Part shown: piece after piece, positions 46,718 through 48,261 of the stretch
How positions within the stretch are numbered: the first letter of the stretch is position 1
Layout of the letters: each line of letters starts with the position of its first letter
Source: Clostridia bacterium
Lineage (GTDB): Bacteria; Bacillota; Clostridia; Oscillospirales; UBA644
Reading direction: 5' to 3'
Length of the DNA: 48,261 bases
Assembly: GCA_014872655.1 (NCBI GenBank)
Contig: WHHJ01000008.1
Location: forward strand, 1-48,261
Program-made: the position numbers and the translations under genes
Notes under the pieces: generated by a model
Databases searched by the model: none
The model's input: the letters and a program-made list of their open reading frames with translations, nothing else
Told to the model about the DNA's origin: nothing

Positions 46718-48261
46718 ATGGCAAATCAAAACAATTCTCATCAAGAAGAAGTATTGACCGAAGAGCAGGCAGCTGCCCAATACAGCGAGCAGGTTCAGAT
46801 TCGTCGTCAGAAATTAGCGGATTTAAAAGCGCGTGGACAGGATCCTTTTGAAAAAACGTCTTATCCGGTAACGGCGCATGCGGCACAGATCGTTCAGCAG
46901 TTTGAGCAGATGGACGGAAAAGAAGTGTCGATTGCCGGCCGTATTTTATCCTGGCGCGATATGGGAAAGGCCAATTTTATCGATCTTTTAGACGGTAGCG
47001 GCCGGATTCAGGTCTATGTAAAAGTTGACGATTTAGGAGAAGAAGCCTTTGCTTCTTTTAAAACGTGGGATATCGGTGATATCGTAGGCATCCGCGGCGA
47101 AGTTTTCCGCACGCATCGCGGCCAGATTTCTGTTCGGGCGTCGCAGATGCAGTTACTAACAAAGTCCTTGCTTCCGTTGCCTGAAAAATGGCATGGATTA
47201 CGCGATATGGACATGCGGTATCGTCAACGTTATGTGGATTTGATTGTCAATCCCGGAGTGCGTGATACGTTCCGCAAACGGTCTCAGATCTTGCGTGAAG
47301 TACGCAGCTACTTGGACGGTTTGGGATATTTGGAAGTAGATACTCCGGTTTTGCATACCTTAGAGATCGGTGCTGCAGCTCGTCCGTTTAAAACGCATCA
47401 CAATGCGTTGAATTTGGATATGTATTTGCGTATCGAGACGGAATTATACCTGAAGCGTTTGGTTGTCGGCGGTTTTGAACGTGTTTATGAAGTGGGGCGG
47501 ATTTTCCGAAATGAGGGTATGGATGCTTCGCATAATCCGGAATTTACTTCGGTTGAGATGTATCAGGCCTATACGGATTATTTCGGGATGATGGATCTGA
47601 TTGAAGATATGTACCGCACGATTGCGCAAAATGTTTGCGGAACCACTCAAATTACTTATCAAGGTGTTGAGATTGATTTAGGCAGCCCGTGGCAGCGTCT
47701 GACGATGGCAGAAGCGGTCCGGAAATATGCCGGCGTGGATTATGATTCTTGGCAGACAGATGAGGAGGCTCGCAGTTGTGCCAAAGAACACCATGTTGAA
47801 GTTCCCGAAGGGGACGCTGCAACAAAGGGGCATGTGTTGATTGCGTTCTTTGATGCTTATGTCGAAAAAGAACTGGTTCAACCGACGATTATTTATGATT
47901 ATCCGGTAGAGAATTCTCCGTTAGCAAAGCGCAAGGCGTCTAATCCTGCGTTTACCGAACGGTTTGAATATTTTATTTATTGCCGCGAAATGGGCAATGC
48001 CTTCTCGGAATTGAACGACCCGATCGATCAGCGCGAACGTTTTGAAAAACAGGCACGCGAAAAGCGGGCGCAGGGTGCGAACGCACAGGTTGACGAAGAC
48101 TTCATCACTGCGCTGGAATATGGCCTTCCGCCGACCGGGGGACTCGGCTTTGGCCTGGATAGATTGGTCATGCTATTGACCGACAGCGCCACCATTCGCG
48201 ATGCGCTGCTGTTCCCGACAATGAAACCCTTGAATGGTGTAAAGGACGAAAATGGTGTAAA
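46718..48261 (+). CDS. lysS: Lysyl-tRNA synthetase, class II (3' end beyond window)
   Basis: LysRS charges tRNA-Lys. The first 514 codons are in the window and no stop is reached, so only the last part is missing. Visible are the N-terminal IRRQKLADLKARGQDPF, the OB-fold anticodon domain (about 65-170), RYRQRYVDLIVNPGVRDTF, class II motif 2 (GRIFRNEGMDASHNPEFTSV) and motif 3 (GLGFGLDRLVMLLTDSATIR), the latter near residue 485. The segment before THHNALN reads LHTLEIGAAARPF, where many LysRS have GGA-x-ARPF. ATG 46718 follows GAAAGGATGTAAAAGA. It overruns the common size of 490-505 residues slightly. Confidence 0.96.
   Translation, partial: MANQNNSHQEEVLTEEQAAAQYSEQVQIRRQKLADLKARGQDPFEKTSYPVTAHAAQIVQQFEQMDGKEVSIAGRILSWRDMGKANFIDLLDGSGRIQVYVKVDDLGEEAFASFKTWDIGDIVGIRGEVFRTHRGQISVRASQMQLLTKSLLPLPEKWHGLRDMDMRYRQRYVDLIVNPGVRDTFRKRSQILREVRSYLDGLGYLEVDTPVLHTLEIGAAARPFKTHHNALNLDMYLRIETELYLKRLVVGGFERVYEVGRIFRNEGMDASHNPEFTSVEMYQAYTDYFGMMDLIEDMYRTIAQNVCGTTQITYQGVEIDLGSPWQRLTMAEAVRKYAGVDYDSWQTDEEARSCAKEHHVEVPEGDAATKGHVLIAFFDAYVEKELVQPTIIYDYPVENSPLAKRKASNPAFTERFEYFIYCREMGNAFSELNDPIDQRERFEKQAREKRAQGANAQVDEDFITALEYGLPPTGGLGFGLDRLVMLLTDSATIRDALLFPTMKPLNGVKDENGV

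Noticed and set aside
1..48261. tRNA genes, CRISPR arrays, insertion sequences, prophage genes
   Set aside because: I looked for clover-leaf patterns, regularly spaced repeats, transposase motifs and phage proteins and saw none.

Overview
The window is a 48.3 kb piece of a low-to-mid GC Gram-positive chromosome, almost certainly a member of the Clostridia (Firmicutes/Bacillota), perhaps Oscillospirales-like. The evidence is the zinc-type small S14 (rpsZ), a KOW-domain protein between map and infA, the rimP-nusA-ylxR-ylxQ-infB-rbfA-nrnA-truB-ribF order, a BceRS-BceAB peptide-antibiotic module, strong GGAGG ribosome binding sites, and promoters with 17 bp spacers and mostly an extended -10. The species cannot be named from sequence alone. 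I see no tRNA, rRNA, CRISPR array, insertion sequence, prophage or origin.

Layout: (1) 1-1000: 3' end of proA, then proC (proline synthesis), closed by a terminator. (2) 1100-4300, minus strand: a secreted CHAP-domain cell-wall amidase with a dockerin-like tail, and a GH3 beta-N-acetylhexosaminidase, each with its own promoter and terminator. (3) 4790-21110: the complete S10-spc-alpha supercluster in standard order (rpsJ to rplQ, including secY, adk, map, infA and rpoA). It starts from a strong promoter with an unusually long (about 410 nt), hairpin-rich leader and ends at a 14 bp terminator. (4) 21180-28800: two two-component systems. The first is a VanR-like regulator with a 624-residue multi-membrane kinase. 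The second is BceR/BceS followed by the BceAB transporter, whose promoter carries a recognisable BceR box. (5) 28850-30140: a one-TM small protein and a monofunctional GT51 peptidoglycan glycosyltransferase. (6) 30115-38550: the rimP-nusA-infB operon ending in ribF. (7) 38590-44900: a PucR-type regulator, ftsE, ftsX and two tandem EnvC/PcsB-like coiled-coil LytM proteins. (8) 45000-48261: a PDZ-S41 protease, greA and most of lysS.

The window joins growth machinery (ribosome, transcription, Sec export, translation initiation) with cell-envelope functions: wall hydrolases, the FtsEX switch and its presumed extracellular partners, a glycosyltransferase and an antimicrobial-peptide detoxification module.

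Most unusual points: RibF has about 105 residues inserted in the flavokinase domain, partly made of three 18-residue repeats; FtsE has an acidic C-terminal extension of about 200 residues, and an ACG codon where its start should be; the two LytM proteins next to ftsEX have HxD in place of the zinc-binding HxH motif; the rplR ribosome binding site sits in a hairpin loop; the BceR box is interleaved with a terminator-like inverted repeat; and a perfect 14 bp hairpin lies at the predicted 5' end of the rimP operon transcript.
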